A stretch of DNA of 13,746 bases from Pauljensenia sp. (GTDB taxonomy: Bacteria > Actinomycetota > Actinomycetes > Actinomycetales > Actinomycetaceae). Positions 1-7,938 of this stretch are shown here, piece after piece (the first letter of the stretch is position 1; each line of letters opens with the position of its first letter). The position numbers and the translations under genes are program-made. Below the pieces are notes generated by a model. It made no database searches. It saw nothing but the letters and a program-made list of their open reading frames with translations, and was not told the DNA's origin. Location of the stretch: positions 1 to 13,746 of the forward strand of contig JASBZF010000043.1 in NCBI GenBank assembly GCA_029983625.1, in the 5' to 3' direction.

Positions 1-2
1 CG

Positions 3-34
<32 letters not shown>

Positions 35-43
35 ACGCTGTGC

Positions 44-3000
44 TCACGCCGACTTACGGCTTCTCAGTGCAAGCCCCACAGCAAGGAGCACAGACACTGC
101 GAAGAGCAGACTTCCTCCCGCAAAGCCAGTCTTTGCAAGCGAAGTATTCTTCGAGGTCGCAGGGATCACGGCAGGCTTTTGCACCTCAGAATCCGTACCT
201 CCAGCCTGGGTGTCCCCCGCTTCATCCTTGGCCACGACCTTCAGGTCGGTGCGTGCCTGTGCACCGTTGTCTTCATCGACGAGGACGATTGTGTGATCCC
301 CCGCAGGAGTCGAACTCGTGAGGCGATAGGTGAAACGCGCCACCCCATTCGCATCCGCCTGAGCTCGTCCAATGACAATCGGATCAGAGTGAAGTTCCGC
401 ACGGATCCAGTGGCCGGGGACAAATCCCTCAGCAAGGATCTCGATGCTTTCACCCTGAGTGGCACTGACTCGATCCACGCTGACACTTGGCACTGCGGGT
501 TTTCCATCGCAGATCACCGTCGCAAACAGGCCAGCCTTCTCATCGACCACTCGACCAAAATCGGTCTCCACGATCAGCGGAGCATGAACGAGCTCACCGG
601 CTGCAGCAGAAGTACACACGCCCTTGACGACAACATCGACGCTGGCACGTCCCGCACCATCAGTGGTGATCACCGAGGCTTCATCGGAAGCGTGTTCTTC
701 CAGAAGAGAGTTATCGACTTCAGCTTCAGCGAACTCTCCACCGAGACGTACCTTCACCTTCTGAGTGAGAGAAGGGCCTTCGGTGAAGGACAAGCCACGC
801 AGCGTCACCGTCACCGTCTCTCCATCTTTAACGGCTTCAGATGGCACAGTCACACCGATCGCAGACTTCAGCGCGCGAGGCTTCAGGCCCGAGTGCTTCC
901 CGAGATATTCGTTGAACTTGTCACGATCCAGGTGACCGGTATTCACTGCAGGACCATTTGCGCGCAGCGCATCGAAGGAATCGCCACCGGCAAGGAGGAA
1001 GGTCACCGAACCGATGGTGTAGTTCCTCTCAGGATCAAGCGGCTCCCCGTCAATGGTGACCGAGGTGATCTTCTGACCAAACTCGGCGCTCGGATCGTAG
1101 GTGTAGCGCACGTTCTCAGAGATTCCGAGCTTGAGCATCGGACGCGAGTTCTGCGAATTCAGGTTCGTCTTCCACTGCTCCTCAAGCATCTGCTTGACTT
1201 GAGCGCCACTCAAAGTCACGTAGCCAAGCTCATTCGAGAAAGGCATCACAGCGTAAGACTGGGCGTAAGTGATCGTGCCGTCCTCGTTCGGAACAAGATC
1301 AGCACGCAAGCCTCCGGCGTTGATGATGCCGAAGTCAACCGGCTTACCTTCCGTCGTCACGATGGTTTCCCGCATTGCGTCAGCCACCAGATCACCAAGG
1401 CTCGATTCGACACCGCGATTCGATCCCGGATCGGTCTTGCCCGCAGGAGTCGTGAAGACACCGCGCTTAAAGGATTCGGTGTAGCCGGTGCCCACAACCC
1501 GCTTGCCTGCCTCTTTCGAGTCGGCAACAGCCTGATCCACAATGGCCTTCGTATCTGCGGCTTCACCACATTCGGCGACCTTCGCCGCCGGGATGAGGAT
1601 GGAGTCAGCGGACAGAACTTTCTTCGCAACCGGATCGTAGGACAGGCGCACAAGTCCGAGGTTGTCGGTGTAGGAACCCGAGGCGATTCCCGCAAGGAGC
1701 GGGTTCTGCGATTCGAGTTTCTCAGCGGAATCCACTTTGTCGAACTCGTAGGGCACGTGAGTGTCGCCGCCCATCAGGACATCAACATTCGCACCGACCT
1801 TCGGGTAATTGTTCTTCACGTCATCGTCAAGCATGGCGACAACGATCTGAGCCTCCCCGGAGTCTTTAATCTGCGCGGCCAAAGCGTTGATCTTCGCGAT
1901 GGGATCGGTGAAAACTAGGCCCTCAGTGGTTCCCGGAGACAGCTTGTAGGGAACGTCCTCGGCAATGGCACCAATGAAAGCAACCTTGACGCCTGAAGGG
2001 GACTCCCAGACCTTGTAGTCACCGAGGTAGGGATGTGAATCCGCACCCCAGGTTCCCATGCCCTCCACATTCGCGCCGAGGTAGGGGAACTTCACCATCG
2101 TGAACTCATCGGGAGCAGAACCATCAACCCGCTTCTTGAACACAGCCTGACCCATGTCGAGCTCGTGGTTCCCAATTGTTGAGGCAAGGGGCGTCAGTGT
2201 GTTGAGGGCGGCAATGGTCGGATTGTCTTTTAGAGCACCCGAAGTGTAGGGCGAAGCCCCGATGTTATCACCGAGAAGAGTGAAAGAAGAGTTCGGATTC
2301 GTCTGACGGGCTTCTTCGAGATAGCACTTCATCGCCGGAAGGCCCGCTTCAACGATCTTGCCCTTCTTCGTTACCTGCTCGATGTGTCCGTGAACATCCG
2401 TGAGGTTGTACAGGTCGAGAGTGACGGGACCTGCGGGCGGTTGCGGAGCATCCTCGTAGACCCGAAGCCCCACGATCTCAGGATTATGGTCCGAGGCACG
2501 GTAGGGGTTATCCGCTTCAAAAACAAGCGTCGCATTGTAGTTAGCGCGCGAGTATTCGAAAGCGACGGGTTCTTGAGCGTTGGCTTCCCAAGAAGCAACC
2601 TCGACAACGAGGGGGTGTGCCGCAGCGTTAGCGAAAACATGATCGAGGGAGCCAGAACGTCCCGCATAAACGTAGGAGGCACCCGTCGCCCCTGATTCGC
2701 GCGTCCACCCGGCCTCGGTGAGCACCTTCACCGGATCTTCTTGCGAGTAGGAGTTGAAGTCACCGACAAGCAGTGTCGGAGTATCAGCGAATTTTTGCGC
2801 GAACTTCGCAAGAGCCTGCGCCTGGGCGACGCGCACAGCATTGGCGTTGCCTTGGCCGTCGCCGTTATCGGTGTTCCCTTCTTCCATCCCCTTGGGCACT
2901 GAACCCTTGGACTTGAAGTGGTTCGCGATCACGACGAACTCTGTGCCCTGCTTCCCGTCCTGTGCAGCCGGGGCGAATCGCTGGGCGAGAGGCTGACGTG

Positions 3001-4708
3001 CAAGCTTCGTGAAAGCAGGATCGTCGAGAATCTCAGACTCCCCAAGCGGTGTCACCTTATCCGCCCTGTAAATGTAGGCGATGCGAATCACGTCTTCTTG
3101 GGCGGGGACAGTCTGGGGGCTGGGCACATACGACCAGCGCTGCTGACCGGCTTGCGCATTGAGAGCATCGACAAGGTTCTTCAGTGCCTCATCGCGATCT
3201 TTCCCGAGGAGCGCCTGCGGGTTTTCAATTTCCTCGAGGGCGACAACATCGGCGAAGAGCGCGTCGATGGCGAGGACGATCTTGGCTTGCTGGTTGGCGA
3301 ATGCTTGAGCCGAGTAGGCACCTCGAACCTTGCAGTTCTTCGCGGTGACGTAGTTATTCTCGCGGTCCGGGTAGCCCTTGCATTTCTTCTCATTTTCACC
3401 CAGGTCGGTGAAGTAGTTCAGAACGTTGAATGTGGCGATACGAATATCACCGCCAACGGTGGGAACAATCGGACGATCACCGGTGATGGTGACGGGAGAG
3501 CGGTCGGGGTGAGCGGCAACCATGCTCGTCGGCTGGAACACGAATGCCTTATTCCTCGAGTCGAGGATCACGGGATTCTTAAAATCAACGCGGTAACCCA
3601 CCCGAGGAGGAGTTGTGTGGGAAAGGTAAGCGAAAGGCACTTCGGTCGCCGCATTGCGCGTGAGATTAGTGTTCGTCCCATCGTCAAGCGCAATTTGCTT
3701 AGCCATATTGGCCGCCTCGTAGGCTCTGGCTTCTTCACCCGGAGCAACGACGTCAGTGGCAGCCTTCAGCGGTTCAGTCCCCGGGGTAAGCATGAGGGTG
3801 CCATAGGTTCCCGCAGCGTAGTTGTCGGTGATCGTCCAAGCCCCTTGGGGTGCGACGAGCATCGATTCGAGGGCCTCCATCTGAGCGGGGGTCGGAACCG
3901 TGCTCAAAGGAGTGGGCGTAACCGCTTGGCAGCCCTCAACGGGATCGATCTGAGTGGGGACGAGCTGAGTGAGACTAGGGGTCTGTGCGGGCGTTTTCTT
4001 ATCGGTCTTCGGGTATTCCCTCACGGTTCCCGTCACGTCGAGGCACTGGCCCAGCGTGGGCATGTCAAAGCTCTTGGAGCCGACATAAACGAAAAGGCCA
4101 TCCGATGCTGTGCGATTCGGATCCCAGGTGCCGCCGGTGCCGGGGGTCTGGATCGTGAATCCATCGAAGGTTGTGTCCAGACCGTCCTCGTTGCGCGTGT
4201 ACACGGCGGTCACAACACCGCGCGCAGCGAGCTTTTGACCAAGAAGGGCAGAATCATCGCCTTGCCCGATTTTTTGGATTTCGGTAATGGGTGCGATGAA
4301 CTGCCCGGAAGCGGTGGTAGGGGTGTCCAGAGGGCGCATTGTGATTGGCCCTGACCCCGGTTCCTCAGCGGTATCTGCACCTTCGGTGGGTGCCGGTTGC
4401 GCAGCTGTTACCTCGCTTTGGGTCCCCTCAGGCTTCGACACGCCTTCTCCTGAAGTCGCAGCGGGACTGGGTTCTGTTCCAGCGGAGTCGGTTCCGTTTT
4501 CGGCGGGGTGGGCGGGTTCTGTGTGCGCGCTCGGCGCTGTGTTGTCCGGGCTGCTTGCAGCCTCGTCTGTTGAGGCAACAGGGGCCTCGGGGGATCCGAC
4601 GCTAAGAGCGTCCTCCGGAGCATCGACCGCATAGGCGGTCAAGGGCATGGTGACGAGGGCGATAGTGGCTACCGCACTCACCGTCCCTCTTCGTACTGAT
4701 GCGCGCAC
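44..4708 (-). CDS. Cell-wall-anchored ExeM/NucH-type nuclease fused to UshA-type 5'-nucleotidase
   Basis: This predicted secreted enzyme has 1554 residues from the GTG at 4708, chosen because AAGGAGAGG lies 9 nt upstream; the frame stays open 20 codons further, to a GTG at 4768. A signal peptide (residues 1-27, ending AYA) precedes an acidic Pro/Ala/Thr/Glu-rich linker to about 135. An OB-fold-like region follows (about 140-260). An endonuclease/exonuclease/phosphatase domain spans about 420-750, with N428, E493, H597, D650/N652, D689/H690 and D740/H741. A calcineurin-like phosphatase domain begins at D771-x-H773, with D814 and GNHE (846-849), followed by a 5'-nucleotidase C-terminal domain (about 1073-1270, with GGDSF at 1241). 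Two Ig-like regions precede LAKTG (1524-1528), a hydrophobic segment and a basic tail, which is a sortase signal. It probably degrades extracellular DNA and dephosphorylates the nucleotides. Two phosphatase metal-ligand histidines appear to be replaced by Asp (D961, D982). Eight cysteines could form four disulfides. Confidence 0.9.
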   Translation of the reverse strand: MRASVRRGTVSAVATIALVTMPLTAYAVDAPEDALSVGSPEAPVASTDEAASSPDNTAPSAHTEPAHPAENGTDSAGTEPSPAATSGEGVSKPEGTQSEVTAAQPAPTEGADTAEEPGSGPITMRPLDTPTTASGQFIAPITEIQKIGQGDDSALLGQKLAARGVVTAVYTRNEDGLDTTFDGFTIQTPGTGGTWDPNRTASDGLFVYVGSKSFDMPTLGQCLDVTGTVREYPKTDKKTPAQTPSLTQLVPTQIDPVEGCQAVTPTPLSTVPTPAQMEALESMLVAPQGAWTITDNYAAGTYGTLMLTPGTEPLKAATDVVAPGEEARAYEAANMAKQIALDDGTNTNLTRNAATEVPFAYLSHTTPPRVGYRVDFKNPVILDSRNKAFVFQPTSMVAAHPDRSPVTITGDRPIVPTVGGDIRIATFNVLNYFTDLGENEKKCKGYPDRENNYVTAKNCKVRGAYSAQAFANQQAKIVLAIDALFADVVALEEIENPQALLGKDRDEALKNLVDALNAQAGQQRWSYVPSPQTVPAQEDVIRIAYIYRADKVTPLGESEILDDPAFTKLARQPLAQRFAPAAQDGKQGTEFVVIANHFKSKGSVPKGMEEGNTDNGDGQGNANAVRVAQAQALAKFAQKFADTPTLLVGDFNSYSQEDPVKVLTEAGWTRESGATGASYVYAGRSGSLDHVFANAAAHPLVVEVASWEANAQEPVAFEYSRANYNATLVFEADNPYRASDHNPEIVGLRVYEDAPQPPAGPVTLDLYNLTDVHGHIEQVTKKGKIVEAGLPAMKCYLEEARQTNPNSSFTLLGDNIGASPYTSGALKDNPTIAALNTLTPLASTIGNHELDMGQAVFKKRVDGSAPDEFTMVKFPYLGANVEGMGTWGADSHPYLGDYKVWESPSGVKVAFIGAIAEDVPYKLSPGTTEGLVFTDPIAKINALAAQIKDSGEAQIVVAMLDDDVKNNYPKVGANVDVLMGGDTHVPYEFDKVDSAEKLESQNPLLAGIASGSYTDNLGLVRLSYDPVAKKVLSADSILIPAAKVAECGEAADTKAIVDQAVADSKEAGKRVVGTGYTESFKRGVFTTPAGKTDPGSNRGVESSLGDLVADAMRETIVTTEGKPVDFGIINAGGLRADLVPNEDGTITYAQSYAVMPFSNELGYVTLSGAQVKQMLEEQWKTNLNSQNSRPMLKLGISENVRYTYDPSAEFGQKITSVTIDGEPLDPERNYTIGSVTFLLAGGDSFDALRANGPAVNTGHLDRDKFNEYLGKHSGLKPRALKSAIGVTVPSEAVKDGETVTVTLRGLSFTEGPSLTQKVKVRLGGEFAEAEVDNSLLEEHASDEASVITTDGAGRASVDVVVKGVCTSAAAGELVHAPLIVETDFGRVVDEKAGLFATVICDGKPAVPSVSVDRVSATQGESIEILAEGFVPGHWIRAELHSDPIVIGRAQADANGVARFTYRLTSSTPAGDHTIVLVDEDNGAQARTDLKVVAKDEAGDTQAGGTDSEVQKPAVIPATSKNTSLAKTGFAGGSLLFAVSVLLAVGLALRSRKSA

Positions 4709-4717
4709 GTGTGTGTT

Positions 4718-4726
4718 CCTCTCCTT
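4718..4726 (-). promoter_or_regulatory. Shine-Dalgarno site that sets the start of the surface nuclease
   Basis: On the minus strand this reads AAGGAGAGG, 9 nt before the GTG at 4708. It supports that start over the GTG at 4768 and leaves a compact signal peptide with an Arg-rich N-terminus. Confidence 0.75.
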
Positions 4727-4989
4727 TTTCCACCCCGTCGTATTGCGTTTCTCCCGACCTTGAGACACGCTTCTTTACATGGCGACAAGGCTGCGATTAA
4801 CAAATGTAGCACCCTGAAGCGCCCTCGAGAAGAGCACCTAAAAATTCTCACACGCCCTTTGGCAGATAAAACGTCGCTCAGTATCGTGTGCGCAAATAAA
4901 GCGCGCACCGAAGGGCCATGCAGGACTCTTCATATCAAGCGCGCCTTTTCCTGCCACAAAAAAGATCTGAACCTCAGTTCCTTGAAGAC

Positions 4990-6120
4990 TCAGCTCCCCG
5001 AAGGATGGTATGGACCGACAACGACCTCTACTTTTTGCAGATCCTTCACTTCTGAATACCCCGTAGTCGCCATCGCACGCCGCAAGGCACCAACAAAATT
5101 CAAAGAGCCATCCGCCCTCGTCGAAGGGCCGTAGAGGATCTGTTCAAGAGTTCCCGAAGTACCGACATACACTCGCTGACCTCGCGGCATATCGGGATGT
5201 GTGGCCTCCGAACCCCAATGCCAGCCTCGTCCAGGCGCTTCGTTCGCGCGCGCCAAAGCAGCACCGAGCATCACCGCGTCAGCGCCGCAGGCAATCGCTT
5301 TCGTCAAGTCCCCTGAACGACCAATCCCTCCATCGGCGATCACGTGGACGTAACGCCCGCCCGACTCATCCATATAGTCACGTCGCGCCGCAGCAACATC
5401 CGCGATTGCTGTTGCCATCGGCGCATGAACACCGAGCGAGCGCCGCGTCGAATGGGCTGCTCCCCCACCAAAACCAACAAGGACCCCGGCTGCTCCCGTG
5501 CGCATGAGGTGCAGTGCCGCAGTGTCTGTACACACTCCCCCTACGATCACCGGAACATCTAGCTCGTAAATGAAACGTTTGAGATTCAAAGGCTCAGCAC
5601 GGCTTGAGACGTGCTCAGCGGAAACCGTTGAACCACGAATCACGAAAAGATCCACACCCGCATCGACGACATAACGCCAATAGCGTTGCGTCAGCTGCGC
5701 AGAGAGCTTGCCCGCAACCACCACACCTGCTTCGCGGAGCTGTTGAAGGCGAGCGGTGATCAGGGAGGGTTTAATCGGCTCAGAATAAATCTGCTGAAGG
5801 CGAGCGATGGATTCTCCCTCATCCAGGTGTGAGATTTCTTCAAGCAAAGGCTCGGGGTCTTCGTAACGAGTCCACAGGCCGTTGAGATCAAGGACGCCGA
5901 TACCACCGAGACGACCGAAAGCAATCGCCGTGTTCGGACTCATCACCGAATCCATCGGTGCCGCCATGATCGGAATGTCCACGTGGTAAGCGTCGATCTG
6001 CCAGCCGACATTCACGTCTTCAGGATCGCGCGTGCGCCTGGCGGGAACCAGTGCGATGTCATCGAGCGTGTAGGCTCGTCTCCCTCGTTTGCCCCGTCCG
6101 ATCTCCACTTCATTGCTCAC
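4990..6120 (-). CDS. guaB3: GuaB3-family IMP dehydrogenase-related protein
   Basis: The 376-residue protein resembles the actinobacterial GuaB3 group across its length: an IMPDH/GMP-reductase TIM barrel without the inserted CBS pair. Family landmarks are the N-terminal IGRGKRGRRAY region (7-17), AAPMDSV (53-59), IADGGI (261-266) and the segment around ARRDY (245-249). The catalytic loop where true IMPDHs have Cys (in GSICTT) reads GGAAHST here, with H223 at or near the Cys position. Standard IMPDH chemistry is therefore unlikely. Some actinobacterial GuaB3 proteins also lack the Cys, and the role of the group is unsettled; a cyanobacterial GuaB3 has been reported to act as a GMP reductase. 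The start is a GTG with only a weak ribosome site, but a TAGGAT box lies exactly 6 nt upstream, suggesting a leaderless message. The gene diverges from the exonuclease gene. Confidence 0.9.
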   Translation of the reverse strand: MSNEVEIGRGKRGRRAYTLDDIALVPARRTRDPEDVNVGWQIDAYHVDIPIMAAPMDSVMSPNTAIAFGRLGGIGVLDLNGLWTRYEDPEPLLEEISHLDEGESIARLQQIYSEPIKPSLITARLQQLREAGVVVAGKLSAQLTQRYWRYVVDAGVDLFVIRGSTVSAEHVSSRAEPLNLKRFIYELDVPVIVGGVCTDTAALHLMRTGAAGVLVGFGGGAAHSTRRSLGVHAPMATAIADVAAARRDYMDESGGRYVHVIADGGIGRSGDLTKAIACGADAVMLGAALARANEAPGRGWHWGSEATHPDMPRGQRVYVGTSGTLEQILYGPSTRADGSLNFVGALRRAMATTGYSEVKDLQKVEVVVGPYHPSGS

Positions 6121-6126
6121 GTTCCG

Positions 6127-6132
6127 ATCCTA
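6127..6132 (-). promoter_or_regulatory. Candidate -10 box (TAGGAT) of guaB3, leaderless geometry
   Basis: On the minus strand TAGGAT fits the actinobacterial TANNNT -10 pattern. It ends 6 nt before the GTG start, so transcription would begin at or next to the start codon. No good -35 is visible, which is common for this promoter type. guaB has the same arrangement. Confidence 0.5.
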
Positions 6133-6247
6133 TCGGCACAGTCGGACAAAAGAGGGGAAGTTCGTCAGCCGCTCAGTATTAAACAGTCTCAAAAAATCAA
6201 AACCTCCATGAGATGCGAGGGCGAGGGCGGATGGAAATGCCTCTTCT

Positions 6248-7000
6248 ATGGAGCACACTAAGAGTATGAATGAGACAGCGAACTGGTTACAGATGCCCTG
6301 GCTGGGATTCGACACAGAAACAACCGGCGTAGATCCTTTCAGTGATCGTCTCGTCACCTGCGCCCTCGTTTTGAGAATGGGTGGCTGTGACGCCAGCAGT
6401 GCAGACAGGGTTCACACCTGGCTCGCAGATCCGGGAGTGGAGATCCCTGCGACGGCAACAGCTGTCCACGGCATCTCAACGGAAAAGGCACGCGCCGAGG
6501 GGCGTCCTATCGTTGAGGTCCTTGATGAGATCGCCGCAACCCTGGTGGAACACTGGCGCAGGGGTTATCCGGTGATCGCCTTTAACGCCTCCTACGACCT
6601 CACTTTGGTGGATACTGAACTTGCCCGGCACGGACTGGACACCTTCACCCAGCGCCTCGGACACGAAGCGGCACCGGTGATCGATCCTCTGGTCCTCGAC
6701 CGTCACTTCGAACGCTACCGCAAGGGGAAGAAAACCCTCACCCTCGTTGCTCCCGCATACGGTGTGGAAGCCTCACCCGATGCACACACCGCCGAAGTTG
6801 ACGTGGCGATGACCCTCGACGTACTTGCGGCCATGAGTGCCAAGCACACGGATCTGCGGTGCCTGAACGCCCTCGATCTTCACGCCGCACAGGCTCAGTG
6901 GCACCGCGAGTGGGCTAAGAACTTCGCAGAGTACCTGCACACACAGGGTCGCAAGGGCTTCATCGACCCATCGTGGCCGATGCTGCGCACCGATAGATAA
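6248..7000 (+). CDS. DEDDh 3'-5' exonuclease (DnaQ/RNase T-like)
   Basis: The 250-residue protein has one exonuclease domain of the DnaQ superfamily. The metal-binding set is visible: D22 and E24 in FDTETTG, D117 in FNASYD, H180 and D185 in HTAEVD, which makes it DEDDh. VHGIS (73-77) is the usual second conserved segment. No BRCT, helicase or polymerase domain is attached, so it is a stand-alone nuclease, probably a cytoplasmic trimming or proofreading-type 3' exonuclease; the substrate cannot be told. The ATG at 6248 is the first in frame. A second ATG at 6266 has GGAG 12 nt upstream and would remove six residues without affecting the domain. It is transcribed away from guaB3 and converges on the transaldolase-like gene, with no convincing terminator between them. 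Confidence 0.88.
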   Translation: MEHTKSMNETANWLQMPWLGFDTETTGVDPFSDRLVTCALVLRMGGCDASSADRVHTWLADPGVEIPATATAVHGISTEKARAEGRPIVEVLDEIAATLVEHWRRGYPVIAFNASYDLTLVDTELARHGLDTFTQRLGHEAAPVIDPLVLDRHFERYRKGKKTLTLVAPAYGVEASPDAHTAEVDVAMTLDVLAAMSAKHTDLRCLNALDLHAAQAQWHREWAKNFAEYLHTQGRKGFIDPSWPMLRTDR

Positions 7001-7116
7001 CCCGGCGCACCAACGGGGCAAAGTAAAGGAAAAACGGGCAAAAGCACAAAAGAAAGTCGAAGCACGCACCAAGGTTGGGCCACAGGCCATGCAATCCCTC
7101 AGATGCGCCCTCGCCT

Positions 7117-7806
7117 TCACCTCATCCCGATAATGTCTTTCCAGGTGCGACGTTCGCCCACAAGAATCTCGAAATGACGGTTCTGCTCGGCGATCGCAGC
7201 ATCCGTCGCCGGGTTCTTAATGAGAGCAGCAAGAACCTCAGGAGCCGCAGTGATCGCCCCAACCCCCTGGCGGACAAGTTCAAGAACCTGCTCCGAGTTC
7301 TTAAAAGAAGCCGCCAAGACATCAGTCTCCATGTTGTAGGACTTCAGGGTCCGATGAATCTCCGTAGCGACACGAACACCGTCGATACCGAAGTTATCCA
7401 TGCGGTTCACATAGGGGGCCACGTAACGCGCTCCCGCTTTCGCCGCCATAAAGCCCTGCATGGACGAGTGAATACCCGTGGCCGTGACCGCAATCCCCTC
7501 AGCAACAATCCTCGGGATTGCTGCAAAACCCTCGCGCGTCACAGGAAGTTTGACAAACAGGTTGCCGGAAAGCTCTGAACGAAGCGCCTTCGCTTCTTCC
7601 ACCATGTCATCTGAACGTTCTGAAACGAGCTGCACATGAAGCTGAGCACCTTGAGGAAGCACCTCCTGAATCTGGTGGAGCAGTTCGAGTGGTTCTTTCC
7701 CCTCCCGATACAAGATGGTCGGGTTCGTCGTCACACCATCTACCGGAAGATAGGTCAAAGTCTCTTGAATCGCTTGAACATTGGCGTGGTCGATGAGCAT
7801 GAGCAT
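7117..7806 (-). CDS. Transaldolase / fructose-6-phosphate aldolase-like protein
   Basis: The 229-residue class I aldolase has the short transaldolase form typified by E. coli FSA (TalC/MipB). It shows D6, GVTTNPT (24-30), Q59, the Schiff-base lysine K86 in VKLPVT, Y132 in YVAPYVNR, and AASFK near the phosphate-binding end. Its length matches the FSA/short transaldolase group and is well below the roughly 320-390 residues of classical transaldolases. Sequence alone does not decide between transaldolase (sugar-phosphate interconversion in the pentose phosphate pathway) and aldolase activity. The ATG at 7806 has GAAGG 8 nt upstream; a second in-frame ATG follows two codons later. The gene lies downstream of guaB on the same strand but is separated by 127 bp containing a 19-C tract and its own candidate -10 box. 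Confidence 0.88.
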   Translation of the reverse strand: MLMLIDHANVQAIQETLTYLPVDGVTTNPTILYREGKEPLELLHQIQEVLPQGAQLHVQLVSERSDDMVEEAKALRSELSGNLFVKLPVTREGFAAIPRIVAEGIAVTATGIHSSMQGFMAAKAGARYVAPYVNRMDNFGIDGVRVATEIHRTLKSYNMETDVLAASFKNSEQVLELVRQGVGAITAAPEVLAALIKNPATDAAIAEQNRHFEILVGERRTWKDIIGMR

Positions 7807-7874
7807 AAGAGTCGCCTTCCAGAGTCCAGCAGTGAAACCCGACGATGTTCACACGATGGTGACCGTCGCCACTC

Positions 7875-7880
7875 ATCATA
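7875..7880 (-). promoter_or_regulatory. Candidate -10 box (TATGAT) for the transaldolase-like gene
   Basis: On the minus strand TATGAT matches the -10 consensus at five of six positions and lies about 70 nt upstream of the start codon. A -35 at 17-bp spacing would fall inside the poly-G tract and read GGGGGG, so no normal -35 exists there. Confidence 0.4.
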
Positions 7881-7891
7881 CTAATGCCCCG

Positions 7892-7910
7892 CCCCCCCCC
7901 CCCCCCCCCC
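7892..7910. repeat. 19-nt poly-C tract followed by five G
   Basis: A run of 19 C followed directly by GGGGG lies between the guaB stop and the transaldolase-like gene. On the coding strand it reads CCCCC then 19 G, beginning about 18 nt after the guaB stop. It is preceded on the plus strand by CCCCG, so the whole block is nearly pure G/C. It is a candidate slippage tract, and the G strand can form a G-quadruplex. The abrupt C-to-G switch could also mark a joined contig end. Confidence 0.85.
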
Positions 7911-7920
7911 GGGGGCCGCA

Positions 7921-7938
7921 GACTCAGCAAGACTCAGC
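7921..7938. repeat. Direct repeat GACTCAGC, two copies 10 bp apart
   Basis: GACTCAGC occurs at 7921-7928 and 7931-7938, the second copy covering the guaB stop codon. A longer match, AAGACTCAGCTC (7929-7940), also covers the guaB3 stop codon at 4985-4996. Confidence 0.7.

Noticed and set aside
179..1918. Long open frame on the plus strand opposite the surface nuclease gene (also 2918-4354)
   Set aside because: The translations are Arg/His-rich with no recognisable domain, and the opposite strand has clear family motifs; these are frame shadows in GC-rich DNA.
4709..4768. 20-codon longer start for the surface nuclease gene (GTG at 4768)
   Set aside because: The strong AAGGAGAGG lies inside this extension and points to the GTG at 4708; the extension adds charged residues before the signal peptide.
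4888..4908. Hairpin GTGCGC-N9-GCGCAC between guaB3 and the surface nuclease gene
   Set aside because: The stem is only 6 bp with a 9-nt loop and no T run on either side; too weak to call a terminator or operator.
4958..4980. Possible guaB3 terminator (4-bp stem then six T on the minus strand)
   Set aside because: The T run is real but the stem is too short and sits 5 nt from it.
7001..7116. Convergent gap between the exonuclease and transaldolase-like genes, A-rich with a small GGCC-ACA-GGCC dyad
   Set aside because: No stem of useful length and no gene; I see no supportable feature.
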